From Rhizobium esperanzae (GTDB taxonomy: Bacteria > Pseudomonadota > Alphaproteobacteria > Rhizobiales > Rhizobiaceae), in contig NZ_JACIFY010000004.1 in assembly GCF_014197615.1 (NCBI RefSeq), positions 186,001 to 250,000 of the forward strand: a stretch of DNA of 64,000 nt, read 5' to 3'. The position numbers and the translations under genes were made by a program. Under the pieces are notes generated by a model. It did no database searches and was not told where the DNA came from. It saw only the letters and a program-made list of their open reading frames with translations. Shown here in pieces: positions 57,631-64,000 of this stretch (the stretch's first letter is position 1; each line of letters begins with the position of its first letter).

Positions 57631-58114
57631 GTTTTATTAAGTAAAAACAACAACATACGGAATTGTGCTTGATAGTGACGCGGCGTAGCTGTGCGGAACA
57701 TAGCGCGAAAATGTACCGAAAAACATTCCAAAACGTACAAAACTCGTACAGCCCATTTCGCGCTTCGTTCTCAGCCCTGTCGCGGCTTATATTCCCGATT
57801 CGGCACGCCGTTAGTGACTCATTAGCAACAGCTAACTCTCCTCAAAAGTTACCATATTGCTTCATACCCCTATTGGGGTATTAATCGAATCGGGCTTGAT
57901 AACCCTGACCGATTATAGGCGTGCACGAGTGCGCGCTGAACCTGAGTGCAGCTTAGCGGCTGGCGCTCGCACTTGGCCAATGTGTTGGCCGGGAGCGTTG
58001 TGCTATGTCCAGGCCAGCCTGCTTGCAGGATCAGCTAAAAGCCCTCGGGCCGTCTACTCGGCGGTTTATCAACTCCCGGCTACGGTGCCGTGCGCCGTGA
58101 TGTGGCGGGGAAGC
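57631..58114. other. Gene-free element end with inverted repeats
   Basis: I find no supported gene in these 484 bases. Two structures stand out. One is an inverted repeat, AGCGCGAAAATG (57702-57713) with CATTTCGCGCT (57754-57764), enclosing three GTAC copies. The other is a perfect hairpin, ATACCCC-TATT-GGGGTAT (57864-57881). They could be integrase arm sites or operators. Confidence 0.45.
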
Positions 58115-58360
58115 ATGATGCTGATGGAAGTGCAGACCGAAGGGGGCGCATCGGAAGAGCAGCCTGATAGACGAAGGAGAAACTACGCAGCATCAGACTG
58201 GAAGTTCAGAATTGGCCAGGCGGTAACGCTGGGCGAACTTTCAGCCGTAGTGCTTTCGAGAGCAAGAAGCGCAGCAGGTGTCGAGATCTATCGCATATGG
58301 ATGAATGGGCGAGCCTTCGGGCGACCAGTGCGAGATGTGGCCGGGCATGCGCTTCAATAA
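58115..58360 (+). CDS. Hypothetical phage-type protein
   Basis: An 81-residue protein, the only plus-strand gene of the block. The body (SDWKFRIGQAVTLGELSAVV, VEIYRIWMNGRAFG) looks like a small beta-rich domain. The ATG at 58115 has GGGGAAG before it; the frame is open further left but that part lacks coding character. A terminator hairpin follows at once. Confidence 0.5.
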   Translation: MMLMEVQTEGGASEEQPDRRRRNYAASDWKFRIGQAVTLGELSAVVLSRARSAAGVEIYRIWMNGRAFGRPVRDVAGHALQ

Positions 58361-58395
58361 AAAAGGGCGGAACCAGATCCGCCCGTTTTATTTTT
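58361..58395. terminator. Terminator, probably bidirectional
   Basis: GGGCGGA and TCCGCCC (58365-58384, six-base loop) are followed by GTTTTATTTTT. Upstream A-runs give T-runs on the other strand. It lies between convergent stops at 58360 and 58411. Confidence 0.85.
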
Positions 58396-58410
58396 AGGTG
58401 GTGCGTGCCG

Positions 58411-59127
58411 TTAGCAGAAGCGACGTAGCGCCTCTTCCACCCTGCCGAACAGCATCTCCGGCGTGTTGTCGTTGACGATGACGAGATCCTGATCGCCACA
58501 GCCGCGCTCCGAGACGTGGCCGCCAGCAATTCCGCCCCTGCCCTCAATCTTGAAGATGTCGCCGCCTAACCGACGGATAGCCTGAGCTTCGTTCGGGAAG
58601 CGGCAATCGTCGACAACGACACGGCCACCTTGCTTGACGATGCGCTCGGCAGAGTCGCGCCAGAGGTTGATCCAAAAGTCGTCGCCGATGCATTTGCGGC
58701 CCCATTCGGTGCCGAGTGTCTGCATGGCGTGCCGGGGAGTTTTGTCGCAAAGAAGGCTGTTGCTCAGTTCCTTGCAGTTGCCCTCGATATCTTCCTCACC
58801 AAAGCCCAGCGCCCGCATCATGTCTTTGAGCGGCCCTGCGAACTTCACCAGTGTATAGCCGTGCTGCTCGACGAGATGGCGCGTTGCGGTTGACTTGCCG
58901 CTGCCCGCAACGCCCGTGAAGGCGACGACTGGCGGCAGGTTGTCGTTCGCGCTGACGTAAGCGTCATGCGGCTGCATTAGGTATTTGCGGCCAGCAAAGC
59001 CGCCCGGCATCTCTTTCCCGATTGCCACGCCGAGCGCGCGCAGCTCCTGCGGCACGTTATCGTTGGCATGCGGAACTGCGGTTAGATCGCCGGATTGCGT
59101 CCAGATTGGTGCTTGGTTCTCGGTCAT
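58411..59127 (-). CDS. Phage-type deoxynucleoside monophosphate kinase
   Basis: A 238-residue protein. An N-terminal extension of about 65 residues holds two ANDN motifs (residues 21-24 and 60-63). The kinase domain follows with P-loop GVAGSGKSTATRHL, GTEWGRKCIGDDFW and VVVDDCRFPNEAQAIRRLGG, which matches phage T4 gene 1-like dNMP kinases. It would supply dNTP precursors. Its ATG overlaps the previous gene's stop by four bases. Confidence 0.85.
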   Translation of the reverse strand: MTENQAPIWTQSGDLTAVPHANDNVPQELRALGVAIGKEMPGGFAGRKYLMQPHDAYVSANDNLPPVVAFTGVAGSGKSTATRHLVEQHGYTLVKFAGPLKDMMRALGFGEEDIEGNCKELSNSLLCDKTPRHAMQTLGTEWGRKCIGDDFWINLWRDSAERIVKQGGRVVVDDCRFPNEAQAIRRLGGDIFKIEGRGGIAGGHVSERGCGDQDLVIVNDNTPEMLFGRVEEALRRFC

Positions 59128-59351
59128 GCTTCCTCCACTATTTCTCGATATGCGACAATGGTGCCGCCATTGATGAACGTGCGCTGGCTATAGTTTCCGT
59201 CCGCTTCGCGGCGCGGCCTCGCCCACAGATAACGGCCAGCGGTAACGTTTTCCAAAACCTTGCCGTTGCGCATGCGGATGTCGATGATGGCGTCCTTGTG
59301 CATTGGGCAATCGCCGCCGTGCCATATGGTCCAGTTGGTTGATTGGGTCAT
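59124..59351 (-). CDS. Hypothetical phage-type protein
   Basis: A 75-residue protein (TIWHGGDCPMHKDAIIDIRM, RNGKVLENVTAGRYLWARP) that looks like a small beta-barrel. It overlaps both neighbours by four bases. Family not recognised. Confidence 0.7.
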   Translation of the reverse strand: MTQSTNWTIWHGGDCPMHKDAIIDIRMRNGKVLENVTAGRYLWARPRREADGNYSQRTFINGGTIVAYREIVEEA

Positions 59352-60247
59352 GCCGACATTCCCCTCTTTCGCCCGTCCAGCAGCGCATCGAACGTCGCCA
59401 TGAATTCCTCTTCCGCCTTCTCCGGCGACCAATAGCGCAGCTCGACGCCGAGCGGATTGTTGTGCTTGCCGTGCCAGTCCATCGGCACGAGATTGACGAG
59501 CTCGTCGGCAATGATGCGCTCGTCCGCCTCATGAACTTCGGCCGGCATCTCCCTTGCCAAGGAATACCTATCCGCCACCGCAGCCATAACTCGTGCCTCG
59601 GCTTCCTTGTAGCCGGTTAGATACGGCTTCACCGGGCGCGGCACGTCGACGAGGTAGGCTTCGCTGGCGTCGTGCAGCAGCGCCCAAAGAGCCACGTCCA
59701 CGCCTTCCCAGCGCAGCTTGCGCGCCATCAGCACCGAATGCTCGGCGACGCTGTAAAACCGAAGGCAATGGCCAGCATAGCGGCATTGCAGGCTCAGCGA
59801 GTGGGCGATGTCCTCGATGAAGACTTCGTCTCTTCGCGGATCCAGCGGCCAAAACTTGCGGCCGGTGGCGGTCTGCATAAAATCGCCGTAGCGCGCGGGC
59901 TGCGTGTCTTGATGAAACGCGAAATCGGTCTCGGAAGCGTGTCGCTGCCAATCCTCCTCTGAAAGAACCGGAACGACAGGCTCGCTTTCATCGTCTGCAT
60001 AGTTGATGCCGACGAGATCTGCGGTGGTTGCGACTTCGCAGGAACGGCGATCAACCACCGATCGAAGGAGGCCGATATACTGGCCGCGCTCTTGCGGCAC
60101 GTTGTCGTTCGCCGGCACGTACTTCGGCGCCGGCATGGGCTGCGCGCCCATACCGGGAACCATGACCGGCTCGTTATACTGTTTTGGCGAAACGGTTATA
60201 GCCGGCTCGTGCCGGTGGCGCCATGATGGCAACGTTTTGTTACTCAT
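59348..60247 (-). CDS. HD-domain hydrolase (YfbR-like) with extension
   Basis: A 299-residue protein. An N-terminal low-complexity part of about 120 residues contains YVPANDNVPQE. The C-terminal HD domain has RFYSVAEHSVLMARKL, ALLHDASEAYLVDVPRPVK and EADERIIADEL, as in phage nucleotide hydrolases. It probably acts on dNMPs. It overlaps its neighbours on both sides. Confidence 0.82.
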   Translation of the reverse strand: MSNKTLPSWRHRHEPAITVSPKQYNEPVMVPGMGAQPMPAPKYVPANDNVPQERGQYIGLLRSVVDRRSCEVATTADLVGINYADDESEPVVPVLSEEDWQRHASETDFAFHQDTQPARYGDFMQTATGRKFWPLDPRRDEVFIEDIAHSLSLQCRYAGHCLRFYSVAEHSVLMARKLRWEGVDVALWALLHDASEAYLVDVPRPVKPYLTGYKEAEARVMAAVADRYSLAREMPAEVHEADERIIADELVNLVPMDWHGKHNNPLGVELRYWSPEKAEEEFMATFDALLDGRKRGMSA

Positions 60248-60801
60248 GCGGCCTCCTCTATCGTTCGGGTTTTGTTGTCATTTGCTGCCTGCAGGTAGGC
60301 GATGGCGCTATTGAGCCTGTCTACGCTGTCTTCGACGAGGCCGAGCATCATGTTGCAAGACGTGCATAGAAGTCCTCTGATAGCCCCTGTTGCGTGACAG
60401 TGATCTACATGGAAGCCGCCTCGACCCTTTGGCTTTGTCGTTTCGCAGATCCTGCACTTTCCTCCCTGCGCATCGTACATGTCGTCGAAGTCTTCGATCG
60501 TGATGCCGTAGTTCTTTCGTAACTGATTGGAGTAGGTCCGGCGCCTATCTTGCTCCTTGCGCTCTTCTGACCAGCCTTCCTTTCGCTCCTTAACCGCCCG
60601 CTTTCTCTTTTGCAGGAGATCCGGAACGCGTTCACGACGCTCCATCTCGTACTTCCGCTGCCTTGCCGACCAGCATGGAGAACAAATGTACCGCTTGTAC
60701 TTCTGCATTGAGGCGGTCCAATTCTCGTCAGACAGCATAGCTCCGCAGTCCTGACAGGCGCAGAGATCTCCATGCGCCCTCCTTGTTCTAGGTCTTGGCA
60801 T
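60244..60801 (-). CDS. Recombination endonuclease VII-like HNH nuclease
   Basis: A 185-residue protein. Two Cys pairs near the N-terminus (ACQDCGAM, YICSPCW) suggest a zinc finger. The endonuclease VII domain follows (AQGGKCRICETTKPKGRG, HVDHCHATGAIRGLLCTSCN). It would resolve branched DNA. The last 14 residues, AANDNKTRTIEEAA, copy the layout of the alphaproteobacterial tmRNA tag. Starts within the previous gene's stop (TGATG). Confidence 0.88.
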   Translation of the reverse strand: MPRPRTRRAHGDLCACQDCGAMLSDENWTASMQKYKRYICSPCWSARQRKYEMERRERVPDLLQKRKRAVKERKEGWSEERKEQDRRRTYSNQLRKNYGITIEDFDDMYDAQGGKCRICETTKPKGRGGFHVDHCHATGAIRGLLCTSCNMMLGLVEDSVDRLNSAIAYLQAANDNKTRTIEEAA

Positions 60802-61298
60802 CAGAACGCCTTACCGCCAGCCTTTTTTCTGTTTTCGATCTGATGATCGGCCCGCGTGCGATTAAATTCCATCTTCTCGACGATCGCGCCGCCCAGGTCG
60901 TAGCCGAGGAAGGCGGCCAGATCACCGATGCGGATCATGGCGTCGGCGAGCTCGACTTCTGCCATCGGCCGGTTCGGCAGCTTGTCGTCCATCAGGACTT
61001 TGCCGGGCTTTGATTTGCGAACGCCTTCCATGGCTTCGCTGATTTCGCTTACGATCAGCATGAGCATTTCCGGCACGTTGCGATCAAGCGCCTTGCCGGT
61101 GGCGAGATCGGTGTACCAGCCTGCCTTTCGGCTCGCGGCGTGGCAGTCGGCGGCGAACAGGTTGATGGCGGAGGCGTGGGAATATGCCGGCGACAGCGAA
61201 GGCTGCTGGAGGTTGTCGTTGGCTGGCCGCTCCGCATTGCAATCGCATTCTCTCTGCAGGCCGCACGCGCAGCCGCCGCCATGGTCGTATTTTGCCAT
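60801..61298 (-). CDS. MazG-like nucleotide pyrophosphohydrolase family protein
   Basis: A 165-residue protein with a Cys-rich start (GGGCACGLQRECDC), then ERPANDNLQQP, then a helical domain with EISEAMEGVRKSKPGK and VELADAMIRIGDLAAFLGYD, the acidic pattern of MazG-like enzymes. AGGAGAAG precedes the ATG. It probably degrades nucleoside triphosphates. Confidence 0.75.
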   Translation of the reverse strand: MAKYDHGGGCACGLQRECDCNAERPANDNLQQPSLSPAYSHASAINLFAADCHAASRKAGWYTDLATGKALDRNVPEMLMLIVSEISEAMEGVRKSKPGKVLMDDKLPNRPMAEVELADAMIRIGDLAAFLGYDLGGAIVEKMEFNRTRADHQIENRKKAGGKAF

Positions 61299-61359
61299 TC
61301 TCTTCTCCTCTTCGTGGTGGTTGCCGCCGACTTGGTTGGTCGGCGGCCGGTGTTGGTGG

Positions 61360-61641
61360 TTAAAATGGTAGCCTGGCGCGCATCGGCTCAGACGGATTGC
61401 GCGGTATTTCGATGAGTCGAATAACAAGGCTGCTATAGCTGCTAAAGAAATCGTATCGAAACGCGATCCACCATTCCCGCCACGTTGGCTTGCGCCGCTC
61501 TCCTCCGCCGGCACGGATGGATACGGACGCGACCCTGTGGCCTTTCCTGATTGCCCTGAAAAACTCCTCAATGACTAGGCCAACCAGAAATCCAGCGATC
61601 GCCAAGCCGACGAGTGTAAAAGGGAAAAGCAACCAGATCAC
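61360..61641 (-). CDS. Small membrane protein
   Basis: A 93-residue protein starting at GTG 61641, which overlaps the metallophosphoesterase stop by four bases. A hydrophobic N-terminus (LLFPFTLVGLAIAGFLVGLV) is followed by a basic region. Function is unknown. Confidence 0.65.
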   Translation of the reverse strand: MIWLLFPFTLVGLAIAGFLVGLVIEEFFRAIRKGHRVASVSIRAGGGERRKPTWREWWIAFRYDFFSSYSSLVIRLIEIPRNPSEPMRARLPF

Positions 61642-62999
61642 GCCGCCCTCATCTGCTCAGCCGGCGCGTTATCGTTCGCGGCGGCATACTTGCCGGCGAC
61701 CATCTCAGGCCGCATCGTGTTGCGCGACACCTCGCCGAACATTCTGGAATAGGTGATCCGCTTCGCCGATCGGCCGGACAGCCACGGCCCGCCAGCTGCA
61801 TAGGCGTCTTGGGCTGCCAGCGTCTCGTGCCGCTCGACATACATCAGGTCGGTCTTGACGCCTTCGTCGCTGTGAAGGTGGCCGTGGTGGCAATAGGCGA
61901 ACTTCGAACGCCCGAAGAGCTCGCGGAAAATGCCTGCGCACTTCACGTCAAGGCTCTTGATATTGCTCTTGTGGCCGTGGTGATAGAACAGCGCCGTGCT
62001 GCCCCACTCATAGGCGTAGTAGAGCATGGGCGAGTTATCGACCGACACACGCGGCTCGTTCTCATACATCGCGGCCAGCATTTCTCGCAGCCAGGCGGAC
62101 GACGCTGGGTCGTGGTTGCCTGACGCCATTACGACGTGCACTTGCTGGTGCGTCTGGAGAAGCATGTCGATGATGCGCCGCACGGTGCGGATGACAACGC
62201 GGATCACCTTCTGCAGACGGCTGTCAGCGTCCAGGACGTGCTTATGCGCCGGCGTCACGCTCTCGAGCGCGTCATGGTGCATCAGGTCGCCCAGCTGCGC
62301 CAGCACGGCGGTGTGAGCCTTTGGCGCGCTGGCGATGGCCGCTGAGAACCAATCGAGCAGCAGCTGCTCGGCGATGCGCAGGTCGTAATCAGCGCCGGTC
62401 TCCTCGCGCCATGCCAGCATGCCGAAGTGGCTATCGGTAACTACGAACTGGTTGAGGAGATCGGCCTCGACTTCCGCCGGCGGTGGCGTCATGGACACAC
62501 GCGGCAGATCTTCCTTAAGGGCTTCGATGGTCGCTGCGAAAACAGCCGCCTGCTGCGCAGCATCAGCCGCCGTCTTCACCCACTTGATGACCTCGCGGCC
62601 ATCCGCATCAACGAGTGCGGAAACGCCCTTGATCTTCTGGCCGTCGGGGATCTCGAACTGGCCGCCATGCTCTGGCTTCTGCTGGATGAAATCTCCGTTC
62701 GGCGTCGACGTCACCTGGCTGATGCGAAAGCCGGGCATGACAGGGGCGGTTGGCAGCATCCCCCGCTCCGCGGCCACCTTCAGGCGGGAGTTGAACGTCT
62801 GGCGAGGCATGCGGAGCAGTTCGGCCGCTTGCGACTTGTTGCCGAGCGCGATGAACGCGTCGGCGGCTTCTTTGGCGAGATCGTCTGAAAGGGGTGGTGT
62901 GGGCAAGTTATGCTCCTGTTTGAATATTGGCGAGGCAATGGTAATGTTGGTCAGCCCTGCAAGGGTCGCCAAGCGGGCGGCTTTGGGGCTGCGCTCCAT
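61638..62999 (-). CDS. HTH-metallophosphoesterase protein
   Basis: A 453-residue protein. Residues about 40-80 look like a DNA-binding HTH (NKSQAAELLRMPRQTFNSRL). From about 185 a calcineurin-like phosphoesterase domain has FVVTDSHFGML, AQLGDLMHHD, ASGNHDPASS, YHHGHKSN and CHHGHLHSD, all metal-site motifs. It may be a phage nuclease or phosphodiesterase. The last 14 residues, AANDNAPAEQMRAA, copy the layout of the tmRNA tag. Confidence 0.82.
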   Translation of the reverse strand: MERSPKAARLATLAGLTNITIASPIFKQEHNLPTPPLSDDLAKEAADAFIALGNKSQAAELLRMPRQTFNSRLKVAAERGMLPTAPVMPGFRISQVTSTPNGDFIQQKPEHGGQFEIPDGQKIKGVSALVDADGREVIKWVKTAADAAQQAAVFAATIEALKEDLPRVSMTPPPAEVEADLLNQFVVTDSHFGMLAWREETGADYDLRIAEQLLLDWFSAAIASAPKAHTAVLAQLGDLMHHDALESVTPAHKHVLDADSRLQKVIRVVIRTVRRIIDMLLQTHQQVHVVMASGNHDPASSAWLREMLAAMYENEPRVSVDNSPMLYYAYEWGSTALFYHHGHKSNIKSLDVKCAGIFRELFGRSKFAYCHHGHLHSDEGVKTDLMYVERHETLAAQDAYAAGGPWLSGRSAKRITYSRMFGEVSRNTMRPEMVAGKYAAANDNAPAEQMRAA

Positions 63000-63011
63000 T
63001 GCTGCCCGCCC

Positions 63012-63446
63012 TCAGTTGATTATCGCCTGCGGCTCCGCCCGCTTCGGCTCTTCGCGGTCGCCGGTGCCTTCTTCGGCAAATCCCGGCGAGCCCTCTTCGC
63101 CCTGCCGCATACCGACCGACCCGCCGTTGCCTGCCGCACCATCCATGGCGTTCTGCAGGTTGTTGGCCGTGGCGGTGGAGTACGGCAGCTTGTAATAGCG
63201 CGGCGCGCCGTCTCCGCCGTCGAGCAGGACATAGATCGCCTGGTTGACGTCAATGCGCGCGCCGAGGACGGTGTAGTGGCCTTCGGGTGGCGCGGTGATG
63301 GCGGGATGGCCGAGCGGGAGGAGCGTGGCTGGCGCGGCAAGCAGGGCCACGACGGCGAAGGCGGCTGCCTGTTGCTTCGTGCCGAACCAGGCGATGACGC
63401 CGGCGGCCAGCACGAATGTGAGCCAAAGGGTGATGGCGGTGGTCAT
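63012..63446 (-). CDS. Hypothetical membrane protein
   Basis: A 144-residue protein with two hydrophobic segments at the N-terminus (residues 5-20 and 27-46), a short globular part (GHYTVLGARIDVNQAIYVLL) and an acidic Gly/Glu-rich tail. Family not recognised. Overlaps the upstream gene by four bases. Confidence 0.65.
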   Translation of the reverse strand: MTTAITLWLTFVLAAGVIAWFGTKQQAAAFAVVALLAAPATLLPLGHPAITAPPEGHYTVLGARIDVNQAIYVLLDGGDGAPRYYKLPYSTATANNLQNAMDGAAGNGGSVGMRQGEEGSPGFAEEGTGDREEPKRAEPQAIIN

Positions 63447-63676
63447 TCGTCGTCACCTCGTACTGGCGGAAAGCTAGACGGAACCTTGCAAAGCCAATGC
63501 GTTGGATCGCCATAGAATTTGCGGCGTGTTTGCATCCAGAATGAAACGAATGGAGACTTTTCACACATAGCGGTGAGTTCGGCGTAGATGCCAAACCGAG
63601 CCGCGATGATTTCAACGCCAGCTTCTTTTGGCGCGCTGTCCATCGTTTTCCAGTCCAACTCTCTCTCCATCACCAT
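63443..63676 (-). CDS. DUF551-like small protein
   Basis: A 77-residue protein with the pattern DWKTMDSAPKEAGVEIIAAR and GDPTHWLCKVPSSFPP, close to DUF551 proteins common in phages. Function is unknown. Its ATG shares a base with the previous stop. Confidence 0.65.
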   Translation of the reverse strand: MVMERELDWKTMDSAPKEAGVEIIAARFGIYAELTAMCEKSPFVSFWMQTRRKFYGDPTHWLCKVPSSFPPVRGDDE

Positions 63677-64000
63677 CACTCACCCCTCTTCATCTGTTTG
63701 AACACTTGCGACGCCGATCCCGGCGCGATCTGCCCGCCGGCCATGCGAAACCGAATCGCTGTCCGCTCCTGCTTGTCTTTCAGCAGGTCGACCGTGCCTT
63801 TCCAGATCACGCCGCCCTCGGCCAGCCGCACCTCGACGGACACCGGAACCGGAACCTTGGCGCAGCCGAAGCAGCGCACGTTGACCGCATACTCGCCGTC
63901 TGGGAGGCCGCGCGTGAACGCGGATTCCGCATTCAAAGGTGTATCGTCATTCGCTGTGCCCAGATCATCGCGAAGAAGGCTCCATACGCGATCTGAGCGA
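63676..64000 (-). CDS. Hypothetical phage-type protein (cut by window edge)
   Basis: The frame is open to the right edge. The visible 107 codons include TANDDTPL, then GEYAVNVRCFGCAKVPVPVS and KQERTAIRFRMAGGQI. A TTG at 63936 could be read as a start, but coding character continues upstream, so the true start is outside. Family not recognised. Confidence 0.55.
   Translation of the reverse strand, partial: RSDRVWSLLRDDLGTANDDTPLNAESAFTRGLPDGEYAVNVRCFGCAKVPVPVSVEVRLAEGGVIWKGTVDLLKDKQERTAIRFRMAGGQIAPGSASQVFKQMKRGE

Larger units (their letters stand above)
57556..64000. mobile_element. Prophage-like or integrated element at tRNA-Thr (partial)
   Basis: From the tRNA 3' end to the window edge, housekeeping genes stop and a packed minus-strand run of phage-type genes begins: dNMP kinase, HD hydrolase, endonuclease VII-like HNH, MazG-like, metallophosphoesterase and short unknown proteins. 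Overlapping starts and stops are usual here. No integrase, capsid or terminase gene is visible; the integrase and the second att site probably lie to the right. The tRNA as attachment site is inferred. Confidence 0.7.

Noticed and set aside
57857-58360. 167-codon version of the plus-strand phage gene
   Set aside because: The first 86 codons lack coding character and cover the hairpin region; a start with GGGGAAG lies at 58115.
1-64000. CRISPR array
   Set aside because: No spaced direct repeats of suitable length were seen; the only tandem repeat (43321-43367) has no spacers.

Overview
The window looks like chromosomal DNA of a fast-growing rhizobium (Rhizobium leguminosarum/etli group, inferred). 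The main reasons are the chemotaxis gene order icpA-cheS-cheY1-cheA-cheW-cheR-cheB-cheY2-cheD-cheT-fliF, the housekeeping run murA-DUF2948-hisD-UPF0262-phosphatase-infA-maf-yacG, paired Ku genes, a fused secDF, high GC content, and rhizobial palindromic repeats.

Layout. 1-9.5 kb: a complete minus-strand chemotaxis operon running into the flagellar gene fliF, which is cut by the window edge. Most of its genes overlap by 1-4 bases. 9.5-17 kb: a 37-codon membrane micro-ORF, a family-39-type glycosyltransferase, a small XRE regulator, a YbaL-type cation/proton antiporter, and secDF with a strong terminator. 17-24.2 kb: a signalling cluster with three histidine kinases, several receiver proteins and a LuxR-type regulator. 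One kinase is a membrane protein whose PAS domain keeps the FixL haem residues. 24.3-31.3 kb: stress and repair functions: a ring-cleavage-dioxygenase/esterase fusion, an EamA exporter, an FAD protein, OsmC, and two convergent Ku genes. 31.7-35.1 kb: an O-antigen-polymerase-like membrane protein, a beta-helix protein and a lipase-like hydrolase. 35.3-42.9 kb: a LacI-type regulator and a minus-strand sugar/polyol catabolic operon (aldolase, Gfo/Idh, lyxose isomerase-like, PfkB kinase, 24-codon ORF, SDR, zinc ADH). Its promoter sits between two LacI-type operators, and a ribitol-dehydrogenase-like gene lies just upstream. 43-51.3 kb: mixed accessory genes: MgtC-like/DUF4010 protein, diguanylate cyclase, TetR with its divergent target, phosphodiester glycosidase, a toxin-antitoxin pair and a possible integrase remnant beside tRNA-Phe. 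51.3-57.4 kb: conserved housekeeping genes. From tRNA-Thr (57.6 kb) to the right edge: a tightly packed minus-strand phage-like operon (dNMP kinase, HD hydrolase, endonuclease VII-like HNH, MazG-like, HTH-metallophosphoesterase).

The most unusual signal is in that phage-like block. The tetrapeptide Ala-Asn-Asp-Asn occurs six times in five neighbouring, unrelated proteins, with a variant (ANDD) in a sixth. I did not notice it in the rest of the window. Two of these proteins end in exactly 14 residues of the form AANDN-x7-AA, the same layout as the alphaproteobacterial tmRNA (ssrA) degradation tag. I propose, as an inference only, that these are gene-encoded mimics of the tag or of its SspB-binding part.
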